Positions 1-6,185 of a stretch of 64,000 nt of DNA are shown here, one piece after another. Numbering within the stretch: the stretch's first letter is position 1; each line of letters starts with the position of its first letter. Position numbers and translations under genes: made by a program. The notes beneath the pieces are model-generated. The model saw only the letters and a list, made by a program, of their open reading frames with translations, did not search any database and had not been told where the DNA came from. The DNA comes from Capnocytophaga sp. ARDL2 (GTDB taxonomy: Bacteria > Bacteroidota > Bacteroidia > Flavobacteriales > Flavobacteriaceae), in contig NZ_CP168034.1 of assembly GCF_041530365.1 (NCBI RefSeq), forward strand, positions 372,001-436,000, written 5' to 3'.

Positions 1-125
1 TAGAAAATTCTTCAAATCAAAATACTCAAAAATGTATTGATCTATTGGAGTATATCAATAAAAATCACACCGTTTATTCTTTTGAAAGAGAAATGAAATT
101 GTCTAAATTGAAAAATTACATTTAA
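1..125 (+). CDS. C-terminal end of an unidentified protein (5' end outside window)
   Basis: A reading frame is open from the left edge and ends with TAA at 123-125. It encodes about 40 residues, ending SFEREMKLSKLKNYI. The start lies outside the window. The next gene begins 2 bp downstream, so the two are probably co-transcribed. By analogy with the downstream cassettes it may belong to the payload of a preceding bacteriocin cassette, but nothing in the residues identifies a family. Confidence 0.45.
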   Translation, partial: ENSSNQNTQKCIDLLEYINKNHTVYSFEREMKLSKLKNYI

Positions 126-127
126 AT

Positions 128-679
128 ATGAATAACAAAAATATAGCTATTTTATTAATAGCATCTAAAACGTTAGACTTAATCTCAACATACTTAGTTG
201 ACAAAACTCTTTCAACAGAAACGAGCATTTGGGTAAGTCGTTTTAATTTTGGTTGGAGTGGTTTTATATTAGTGAATATTATTTTTGTATTGTTTTTAGT
301 TTTTTTTCTACAAAAAGTAAACAAAAATACTAAAGTTGTTGAAGAACTAGAAAAAAATAAAACCTTTAATAGTTTTAAAGAATATTTTAATTATATTCTG
401 TTGGAAAGTAATACCAATAAAAGCTTTATTTATAAATTGTTATTTCAAAAAATTAGACTGTCTATTTTTACATATTTTTTTATTTATGCTCTTTCATATT
501 CCATAATAACAATGAGTTTTATTGTGTCCTTAAGTAATTTTATGATTTATTTTGATATTTACGATTTATCTCATCTTGAAGATGACTTCTTAGGTCTTTT
601 GTTGTTTATAATGAATATTTTTTGTCTTATTTATTTTTTTACAAAGCATATTTACAGACGGTATTTAAGATTTAATTAA
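128..679 (+). CDS. Multispanning membrane protein, candidate bacteriocin immunity protein
   Basis: The 183-residue protein has strongly hydrophobic segments at about residues 42-63, 110-142 and 153-171, and a weaker one at 5-24. A charged Lys/Glu-rich loop lies between segments. I recognise no family. It sits immediately upstream of a truncated hlyD copy, the same position held by the ABC-type module (1457-2993) and by the CPBP protein plus third precursor (3754-4530) in the next two cassettes. The inference is that it is the immunity or accessory gene of a cassette whose precursor lies left of the window. The function is not shown by the sequence. Confidence 0.6.
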   Translation: MNNKNIAILLIASKTLDLISTYLVDKTLSTETSIWVSRFNFGWSGFILVNIIFVLFLVFFLQKVNKNTKVVEELEKNKTFNSFKEYFNYILLESNTNKSFIYKLLFQKIRLSIFTYFFIYALSYSIITMSFIVSLSNFMIYFDIYDLSHLEDDFLGLLLFIMNIFCLIYFFTKHIYRRYLRFN

Positions 680-689
680 TGATTTTGAT

Positions 690-1094
690 TTGAAAAACAC
701 AGTATATAAAATCCTCCTCTTCTTTTTGTTCATAGCCATTGGAGTTTTATTCATCGTAGAGGTTCCTGTTTCCGTTTCTTCTCGTGGGGTGATAAGGTCT
801 CAATCCGAGAATACGCCAATCGTTTCGGCGGTGAGTGGTAGGGTGGTTTTCAACAAGTTGCAGAAAAACAACCAAGCCATACAGAAAGGAGATACTTTGC
901 TCATCGTTACTACCGAGCAATTGGACACTCAAAAAAGCCTTACCCATAGCCAAAGTGCAGATTTTCAAGCTCAATTATCAGACCTTTCAAAATTGGTCAA
1001 TGGCAATTACTCGGGTTTGCAAACGGGACTTCATCAACGAGAGGTTTCTGCGATGCGGGAGAGAATCGCACAGGTGCAGTCGCAGTTGGCATAG
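690..1094 (+). pseudogene. Truncated hlyD copy A (5' third of the adaptor gene)
   Basis: This frame encodes 134 residues nearly identical to the first 134 residues of the full adaptor at 4581-5672: membrane anchor, start of the lipoyl-like domain and first part of the coiled coil. It then ends in TAG just where the full gene continues. It begins with TTG, whereas the second copy has ATG. Past the stop the sequence is unrelated to hlyD and becomes a promoter region, so this is a recombination breakpoint rather than a point mutation. A working adaptor needs the missing beta-barrel half, so function is unlikely. The DNA probably serves as a homology block. Confidence 0.8.
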
Positions 1095-1183
1095 TTGTTT
1101 CATTCTCTACCAGTTTTTCACAAACTCACATAGTTAAAATTTAGTTAAATACATTTTTTTTTTTACATAAAAAAAAATTAATA

Positions 1184-1191
1184 TAGATTTG
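1184..1191 (+). promoter_or_regulatory. Bacteroidota -7 box (TAGATTTG) of cassette 1
   Basis: TAGATTTG matches the TAnnTTTG consensus. It lies 80 bp before the start codon of the precursor at 1272, and the same box is conserved in the second cassette. A poly-T tract occupies the expected -33 region, with no clear TTG element. Confidence 0.5.
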
Positions 1192-1271
1192 CACCCAAGA
1201 AAAACAAAAGTGCACAAAATATTTTTCTTATGAGTAGAAAAAATAAAAATTAATAATTAAATTTGTAAACA

Positions 1272-1400
1272 ATGAATTTAAACAAATTGAATGTTACTGA
1301 GTTGAATGCTCAGGAAATGAAAAACGTTGAAGGTGGTGCTATTCCTCTAATTGTTTGGGTAGCTGCTGCGTTTTTTGCTGGAACTTTTACAGCACGATAA
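1272..1400 (+). CDS. Double-glycine leader bacteriocin precursor 1 (42 aa)
   Basis: The peptide has a 22-residue leader ending NVEGG that shares its first 15 residues with precursor 2. The predicted 20-residue core, AIPLIVWVAAAFFAGTFTAR, is very hydrophobic and has no cysteine. The leader pattern (Leu/Asn-rich, then ELNAQE, then Gly-Gly) is the type cut by C39-peptidase ABC transporters such as the one at 6186-8333. A strong hairpin terminator follows at once. The adjacent ABC-type module is the likely immunity system. No modification enzyme is visible in the window, so an unmodified bacteriocin or a signalling peptide are both possible. Confidence 0.8.
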   Translation: MNLNKLNVTELNAQEMKNVEGGAIPLIVWVAAAFFAGTFTAR

Positions 1401-1407
1401 AAAACAA

Positions 1408-1438
1408 AAGTTCTTGGTTTAAAAACCAAGAACTTTTT
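1408..1438 (+). terminator. Hairpin terminator after precursor 1
   Basis: The inverted repeat AAGTTCTTGG / CCAAGAACTT with an 8-nt loop is followed by a T run. It probably attenuates transcription between the short precursor gene and the immunity genes, giving more peptide mRNA than immunity mRNA. Confidence 0.75.
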
Positions 1439-1456
1439 ACATATTATCATACACTA

Positions 1457-2347
1457 ATGAAGATATTATCAACTTTACTAACCGTAAGATTTCGCAAACT
1501 CTTGAATAAAAACGATAAAACAGCCGTAGTTTTATTGTTACTATTCTATTTTGCAATAGCATTTGGGGTTTTTCATCAATTTGAAGAATTAGGGAGTTGG
1601 TTTTATTTATTGTTTGTAGATGTTTTGGTGTATCATTTTAAAAGACAGGATGATAGATTATTGAAAATTCATAAAAATTATAAGAAAATTATTTTTATTG
1701 AATATCTTATTTACTCTTTTCCTTTTTTGTTGATTTTGCTTATAAAACAACATTTTTTGGCATTAGGAATATTGATGATTGCATTTTGGATTTTGCCTTA
1801 TTTACCTAAAATTCAAATGAAAACAATCAAATTGCCATTTGAAAGATTTGACCCTTTTTGGCATATTATTTTTAGAAAATATCATCTATTTTTTATTTAC
1901 ATCGCACTTTTGATTTTGAGCGGTATTGCTATTCATCTTTCAAATCAAAATTTACTGGTTGTTTTGTTTGGTAGTGTTGTGATTATTTGTTGTTTACCAG
2001 GGTTTGAAAGAGAAAATATTTTGGAAATAAAAATATCTCATTATTCAAGTTTTGAATTTCTAAACAAAAAAATGAAAACCACATTTGTAAATAGTTTGTA
2101 TTTACAATTTCCATTTCTTTTGTTATTGACAATCAATGATTTTTATTGGCTGAATCTGTTTTTATTTCTTCTTTTCATGAGTATTCCTTTATTGAATATC
2201 TTGTTGAAATACAGTAATTTTCAACATCCTATTAAACAACAATTGCTTTTTATATTTGGTATTTTCGGATTTGGGATTATTTATCTAATGATTCCATATT
2301 TATATAAATCATCAATTCGTCAAATTAATACAATCAAAAATGCTTGA
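1457..2347 (+). CDS. ABC transporter membrane subunit (putative immunity permease)
   Basis: The 296-residue protein begins MKILSTLLTVRF and has about seven to eight hydrophobic segments. An open frame extends 34 codons further upstream, but it runs through the precursor gene and the terminator, so the ATG at 1457 is chosen. The gene overlaps the ATPase start at 2340 by 8 bp, indicating translational coupling. Paired permease and ATPase genes beside a bacteriocin precursor commonly act as self-immunity exporters (LanFEG-like arrangement). The permease sequence has no diagnostic motif, so the assignment rests on context. Confidence 0.7.
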   Translation: MKILSTLLTVRFRKLLNKNDKTAVVLLLLFYFAIAFGVFHQFEELGSWFYLLFVDVLVYHFKRQDDRLLKIHKNYKKIIFIEYLIYSFPFLLILLIKQHFLALGILMIAFWILPYLPKIQMKTIKLPFERFDPFWHIIFRKYHLFFIYIALLILSGIAIHLSNQNLLVVLFGSVVIICCLPGFERENILEIKISHYSSFEFLNKKMKTTFVNSLYLQFPFLLLLTINDFYWLNLFLFLLFMSIPLLNILLKYSNFQHPIKQQLLFIFGIFGFGIIYLMIPYLYKSSIRQINTIKNA

Positions 2348-2993
2348 GGTTCAAATCACAGAAAAAAAATACGGCAACCAATTGGTTTTAGAAAATTTAA
2401 ACCTAACCATTACAACGAACGGAATTTATGGTATTGTAGGAAAAAATGGGGAGGGAAAAACTACCTTGTTTCATTCGATATTGGGGATTGAAAAACACAA
2501 AGGAAAAAGCACTTTAAAGCAACAGAATATCAATTTGCAAAAGGCTGCGTATTGTCCTGCTGAACCTTTTATTTATGAAGAACTTACAGCATCTGAATTT
2601 TATGATTTTTACGCAGAATTGTTAAATATCAGTTATTTAAATTCAAAAAATATATTGTTTGATATTCCGAAAAATCAGCAAATAAAATATTTTTCAACAG
2701 GAATGAAAAAAAAAGCTTATTTGAATGCTATTTTTCAAAAAGAATATTCGTTGTATGTTTTAGACGAACCTTTCAATGGATTAGACATTGAATCCAACTA
2801 TCAGTTAATGAATTATTTAAAAGAAATTTCAAAACAAACAATTATTCTCATTTCATCACATATTATTGATGTATTGTACAAGCATTGCGAAAAAATATAC
2901 TTGCTTCAAAACAAAACATTACAGGAATTTTCTTCTGAAAATTATGAGTTAATTGAAGCAAAATTAGTTAATAATGAAAAACACAGTATATAA
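2340..2993 (+). CDS. ABC transporter ATP-binding protein (putative immunity ATPase)
   Basis: The 217-residue protein has Walker A GKNGEGKTT at about 34-42, a variant signature FSTGM at 118-122 in place of LSGGQ, Walker B YVLDEP near 139-144 and the switch histidine near 174. This is the compact ATPase form that pairs with a separate permease. It follows the permease with an 8-bp overlap and probably powers extrusion of the cognate bacteriocin. Its last residues (after about 212) are read from the start of the hlyD repeat in another frame, so its native C-terminus was probably replaced when the repeat was joined. Confidence 0.85.
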   Translation: MLEVQITEKKYGNQLVLENLNLTITTNGIYGIVGKNGEGKTTLFHSILGIEKHKGKSTLKQQNINLQKAAYCPAEPFIYEELTASEFYDFYAELLNISYLNSKNILFDIPKNQQIKYFSTGMKKKAYLNAIFQKEYSLYVLDEPFNGLDIESNYQLMNYLKEISKQTIILISSHIIDVLYKHCEKIYLLQNKTLQEFSSENYELIEAKLVNNEKHSI

Positions 2994-3378
2994 AATCCTC
3001 CTCTTCTTTTTGTTCATAGCCATTGGAGTTTTATTCATCGTAGAGGTTCCTGTTTCCGTTTCTTCTCGTGGGGTGATAAGGTCTCAATCTGAGAATACAC
3101 CAATCGTTTCGGCGGTGAGTGGTAGGGTGGTTTTCAACAAGTTGCAAAAAAACAACCAAGCCATACAGAAAGGAGATACTTTGCTCATCGTTACTACCGA
3201 GCAATTGGACACTCAAAAAAGCCTTACCCATAGCCAAAGTGCAGATTTTCAAGCTCAATTATCAGACCTTTCTAAATTGGTCAATGGCAATTACTCGGGT
3301 TTACAAACGGATCTTTATCAACGAGAGGTTTCTGCGATGCGGGAGAGAATCGCACAGGTGCAGTCGCAGTTGGCATAG
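2974..3378 (+). pseudogene. Truncated hlyD copy B
   Basis: This is a second 134-codon copy of the adaptor's 5' end, differing from copy A by a few residues (for example Asp-Leu-Tyr instead of Gly-Leu-His near residue 113). It starts with ATG at 2974, inside the last codons of the ATPase gene, and ends in TAG at the same place as copy A. As in copy A, the distal half of the adaptor is absent, so it cannot replace the complete gene at 4581. Confidence 0.8.
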
Positions 3379-3469
3379 TTGTTTCATTCTCTACCAGTTT
3401 TTCACAAACTCACATAGTTAAAATTTAGTTAAATACATTTTTTTTTTTTTTACATAAAAAAAATTTAAT

Positions 3470-3477
3470 ATAGATTT
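3470..3477 (+). promoter_or_regulatory. Bacteroidota -7 box (TAGATTTG) of cassette 2
   Basis: This is the copy of the box at 1184-1191, located 81 bp before the start of precursor 2 and inside the duplicated block. It should drive both cassettes in the same way. Confidence 0.5.
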
Positions 3478-3558
3478 GCACCCAAGAAAAACAAAAGTGC
3501 ACAAAATATTTTTCTTATGAGTACAAAAAATAAAAATTAATAATTAAATTTGTAAACA

Positions 3559-3744
3559 ATGAATTTAAACAAATTGAATGTTACTGAGTTGAATGCTCAG
3601 GAGGTATTAGAGGTAGAAGGTGGTAATAAATACAAGAAAGCTTGGAAATTAATAGAAAAAGGCCTTACCCTTATAGGTGTTGCAGATGCTGTTGAAAGAT
3701 TTGTAGACGGCTGGAACTCGGAAAGTTGTGGTTGTAATAAATAA
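3559..3744 (+). CDS. Double-glycine leader bacteriocin precursor 2 (61 aa)
   Basis: The first 15 residues are the same as in precursor 1, and the leader ends LEVEGG at residue 22. The 39-residue core begins NKYKKAWKLIEKGLTLIG and ends SESCGCNK. It is mixed amphipathic, with two cysteines near the C-terminus that could form a disulfide or link to something else. The core is unrelated to core 1 although the leaders match, as expected for cassette exchange. The CPBP-family gene 10 bp downstream is the probable immunity gene. Confidence 0.85.
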   Translation: MNLNKLNVTELNAQEVLEVEGGNKYKKAWKLIEKGLTLIGVADAVERFVDGWNSESCGCNK

Positions 3745-3753
3745 TGTAAAGTT

Positions 3754-4338
3754 TTGAATAAAAAAAAGTATATACTATTATACATAATTTCGATAATCAC
3801 TGTATTTTTTTTTGAATTTATTGAAAGGTGTTATAATATAGAATATCCAAAAAATGAAATAGTAGAATATAAGGAATCTATCTTATTGTTAATATTAACT
3901 GGGGTAATTTTAGCTCCAATAGTAGAAGAAATAATGTTTAGGCATCCTTTTGTTAAGAGTAAATTTTCATACATTTCATTAATTATAGGTTCGCTTTTAA
4001 TTCTATTAATGAGTTCGCATTGGATGTTTTGGATATTGTATCTATTAACTAATATCACTACTTTTTATTTGTATTATTATAAAAAGTATAGTAAAATACC
4101 GTATTTTATACTTTTAATTTATTCAATTTTATTTATTTTTTTACATACAGAAAATTATAAAATGGATGAAATATTAAAAATGCCTTTCTATAATATATTG
4201 TTACTATTTTCTTCACAAATAACATTGACAATTATTTTAGGATACATTAGAATAAAATCCAAAAGACTTTATCCTACAATATTATTTCACTCAATTTATA
4301 ATTTAACTATCGTATTATTATCAATATTAGATTTGTAA
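3754..4338 (+). CDS. CPBP-family intramembrane protein (putative bacteriocin immunity)
   Basis: The 194-residue multispanning protein carries the family motifs: EEIMFR at about residues 58-63 and the distal HSIYN near 178-182. CPBP (Abi/CAAX-processing-like) proteins are often found beside bacteriocin genes and confer self-immunity. The start is TTG at 3754, 10 bp after precursor 2, with no better start nearby. It lies between precursors 2 and 3 and ends 6 bp before precursor 3, so all three probably share one transcript. Confidence 0.8.
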   Translation: MNKKKYILLYIISIITVFFFEFIERCYNIEYPKNEIVEYKESILLLILTGVILAPIVEEIMFRHPFVKSKFSYISLIIGSLLILLMSSHWMFWILYLLTNITTFYLYYYKKYSKIPYFILLIYSILFIFLHTENYKMDEILKMPFYNILLLFSSQITLTIILGYIRIKSKRLYPTILFHSIYNLTIVLLSILDL

Positions 4339-4344
4339 ATTATC

Positions 4345-4530
4345 ATGAAACAAAAAATAAATTTAAAGGAATTAAACTTAGAAGAATTAAAACTAATCGA
4401 AGGAGGTGATTGGATTTATGATTTAGGTGCTGCTACAAAAAGAGCTATTTGTAAAATTGGTGTAGCGATTGTTAAATCTACATATAATAAAGATTTAACT
4501 TTAGGGCATGTAGGAGGTGGAAGACCATAA
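4345..4530 (+). CDS. Double-glycine leader bacteriocin precursor 3 (61 aa)
   Basis: The leader MKQKINLKELNLEELKLIEG plus one further Gly is only distantly similar to leaders 1 and 2. The 40-residue core starts DWIYDLGAATKRAICKIG and ends GHVGGGRP, with one cysteine. There is no separate promoter. It follows the CPBP gene by 6 bp and is closed by a hairpin. It may be the partner of precursor 2 in a two-peptide bacteriocin, or an independent peptide. Confidence 0.8.
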   Translation: MKQKINLKELNLEELKLIEGGDWIYDLGAATKRAICKIGVAIVKSTYNKDLTLGHVGGGRP

Positions 4531-4535
4531 AAATA

Positions 4536-4568
4536 AAATGAGGTTGTCAAATGGCAACCTCATAATTT
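4536..4568 (+). terminator. Hairpin terminator after precursor 3
   Basis: The inverted repeat ATGAGGTTG / CAACCTCAT with an 8-nt loop precedes AATTTTAT. It separates the cassette from the full-length hlyD gene starting 13 bp later. Confidence 0.7.
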
Positions 4569-4580
4569 TATCATTAAACA

Positions 4581-5672
4581 ATGAAACTAAAAATTTACCA
4601 ACTTCTTCTCTTATTTTTGTTCATAGCCATTGGAGTTTTATTCATCGTAGAGGTTCCTGTTTCCGTTTCTTCTCGTGGGGTGATAAGGTCTCAATCCGAG
4701 AATACGCCAATCGTTTCGGCGGTGAGTGGTAGGGTGGTTTTCAACAAGTTGGAGAAAAACAACCAAGCCATACAGAAAGGAGATACTTTGCTCATCGTTA
4801 CTACCGAGCAATTGGACACTCAAAAAAGCCTTACCCATAGCCAAAGTGCAGATTTTCAAGCTCAATTATCAGACCTTTCTAAATTGGTCAATGGTAATTA
4901 CTCGGGTTTGCAAACGGGTCTTTATCAACGAGAGGTTTCTGCGATGCAGGAGAGAATCGCACAGGTGCAGTCGCAGTTGGCATTGGCAACCAAAGATTTG
5001 GAAAGAGCTACTACGCTTTACCATCAAGGGGTGATTGCTAAGGCAGAATACGATAAATATTTCCACGACCACCAAGGGCTGAGCCGGCAAGTGGCAAGCA
5101 TCCGCGAACAACAAGTAGCTCAGTGGCAAACGCAAAAAAGAGAAACAGAAAGACAACTCAGAGCTTTAGGCTCGGAAATTCAAAAAATCAATCAAGAACA
5201 AAAAAATTATGTGGTTACTGCTCATTCGTCTGGTCATTTGGTTGGCTTCACAGGTATAAAAGAGGGTAGTTTTGTAGCTCAAGGTCAAGCTGTTGGAGAG
5301 ATTTCTCCCAAAGAAAATCTATTGGCAGAATGTTTGGTTTTGCCCAAAGATATTGGTTTTGTAAAGTTAGGTCAAGAGGTTAAATTTCAGATAGATACCT
5401 ACAACTATAATCAATGGGGATTGCTGGACGGTAAAGTCTCTGAAATAGACCAAAATATTACCAGCAATCAGCAAACTGGTGAAGCGTATTTTCGGGTACT
5501 TTGCAAAATGAACAGCGATTTCCTCCAACTCAAAAATGGTTATAAAGGTCAGATTGGCAAAGGGATGACGCTCACCGCAAGATTTCACCTTACAGACCGT
5601 ACACTTTGGCAACTTCTTTTTGATAAAATCGATGATTGGATGAACCCTAATTTAATGAGTAATGAGCAATGA
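4581..5672 (+). CDS. HlyD-type membrane fusion protein (bacteriocin export adaptor)
   Basis: The 363-residue periplasmic adaptor links the inner membrane ABC transporter to the TolC channel. It has a membrane anchor at residues 5-24, a biotinyl/lipoyl-like half-motif with QSENTPIVSAVSGRVV near 38-53, a long coiled coil at about 90-210, a second lipoyl half near 215-240 and a C-terminal beta-barrel region. It is the only complete copy among three. Its first 11 or so codons differ from the truncated copies, while codons 12-134 are almost identical to them. The transporter gene follows after a 513-bp interruption carrying an unrelated minus-strand gene. Confidence 0.88.
   Translation: MKLKIYQLLLLFLFIAIGVLFIVEVPVSVSSRGVIRSQSENTPIVSAVSGRVVFNKLEKNNQAIQKGDTLLIVTTEQLDTQKSLTHSQSADFQAQLSDLSKLVNGNYSGLQTGLYQREVSAMQERIAQVQSQLALATKDLERATTLYHQGVIAKAEYDKYFHDHQGLSRQVASIREQQVAQWQTQKRETERQLRALGSEIQKINQEQKNYVVTAHSSGHLVGFTGIKEGSFVAQGQAVGEISPKENLLAECLVLPKDIGFVKLGQEVKFQIDTYNYNQWGLLDGKVSEIDQNITSNQQTGEAYFRVLCKMNSDFLQLKNGYKGQIGKGMTLTARFHLTDRTLWQLLFDKIDDWMNPNLMSNEQ
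4615..4983 (+). repeat. hlyD segment shared with truncated copies A and B
   Basis: This 369-bp internal segment is nearly identical to the corresponding parts of 690-1094 and 2974-3378. Homology begins just after the start of the membrane anchor and stops exactly where the truncated copies break off. It provides a third homology arm for recombination. Confidence 0.85.
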
Positions 5673-5683
5673 GTAATTTCTAA

Positions 5684-6040
5684 TTAATCAAGCTTGTTTT
5701 TCGTGGTTTTGGTAATTGATACCAAGAGTTTTATCAGTTCAATACAATCTGCGGATAAGGAATTGTACTCAGAGGTTTTTAGAAAATCGGTTTCGTGAAG
5801 AATTTCCAACCAATATTGTGTTTCATTGGTTTCTTTTAGAGCAATATACATTTTATTTAGAAAGTCTTTTTTGCTTTGTGCAAATTCACTTTCACGAACC
5901 AAAGCACCAATAGCTGTACCGCTACGCACCAATTGTTTTGATAAGATGAATTCTTTTTTATCAGAAGTTAAAAACTTGTAAGCATTCACAATTCTAATTG
6001 CAAACGATTTAGATTTCGTATGTACTACATCGTTTTTCAT
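5684..6040 (-). CDS. Four-helix bundle protein of the S23/23S rRNA intervening-sequence family
   Basis: The 118-residue helical protein has family features such as SKQLVRSGTAIGALVRESE (residues 34-52) and a C-terminal region with IYALKE-like and YWLEIL helices. This family includes proteins encoded in 23S rRNA intervening sequences and is related to the Avd accessory proteins of diversity-generating retroelements. No reverse transcriptase or template repeat is present here. It runs against the surrounding operon, ends 11 bp after hlyD, and is flanked by AATTAG-rich repeats, which suggests a small mobile insertion. Its cellular role is unknown. Confidence 0.8.
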   Translation of the reverse strand: MKNDVVHTKSKSFAIRIVNAYKFLTSDKKEFILSKQLVRSGTAIGALVRESEFAQSKKDFLNKMYIALKETNETQYWLEILHETDFLKTSEYNSLSADCIELIKLLVSITKTTKNKLD

Positions 6041-6185
6041 AATTAGAAATTAGTAGCTAGTAATTAGTAATTGATTTATACAAAAATAATGAATCTTCAT
6101 TAAAAAACACTTCTAATTACTCATTTCTAATTCCTCATTAAATAAAGTTTCTAATTCCTAATTTTTCATTTCTAATTAAATAAAA
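6041..6185. repeat. AT-rich short repeats flanking the four-helix bundle gene
   Basis: The spacer contains many copies of TTCTAATT / AATTAG-type words (for example TTTCTAATTCC and TAGTAATTAGTAATTG). A related piece, GTAATTTCTAATTAATC, lies on the other side of the gene at about 5672-5690. Such repeats probably mark the boundaries of the inserted gene. The transporter start codon follows directly. Confidence 0.5.

Larger units (their letters stand above)
690..1317 (+). repeat. Cassette repeat copy 1: hlyD 5' fragment, promoter and leader
   Basis: About 630 bp is almost identical to 2974-3603. It covers the truncated hlyD, the roughly 175-bp intergenic promoter region and the first 15 codons of a bacteriocin precursor. 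Identity starts at the hlyD start codon and ends inside the leader, at the GCTCAGGA shared by both precursors. Differences are a few substitutions and the length of a poly-T run. Confidence 0.85.
2974..3603 (+). repeat. Cassette repeat copy 2: hlyD 5' fragment, promoter and leader
   Basis: This is the second copy of the block at 690-1317, nearly identical along its full length apart from a longer poly-T run and scattered substitutions. It joins payload 1 (ABC immunity module) to payload 2 (precursor 2, CPBP protein, precursor 3). Confidence 0.85.

Noticed and set aside
690..3378. Truncated hlyD copies as functional adaptor proteins
   Set aside because: They lack the second lipoyl half and the beta-barrel domain, end at an identical breakpoint, and a full copy exists at 4581. 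They are better explained as recombination scars or homology arms.
5684..6040. Diversity-generating retroelement because of the Avd-like protein
   Set aside because: No reverse transcriptase, template or variable repeat pair was seen.
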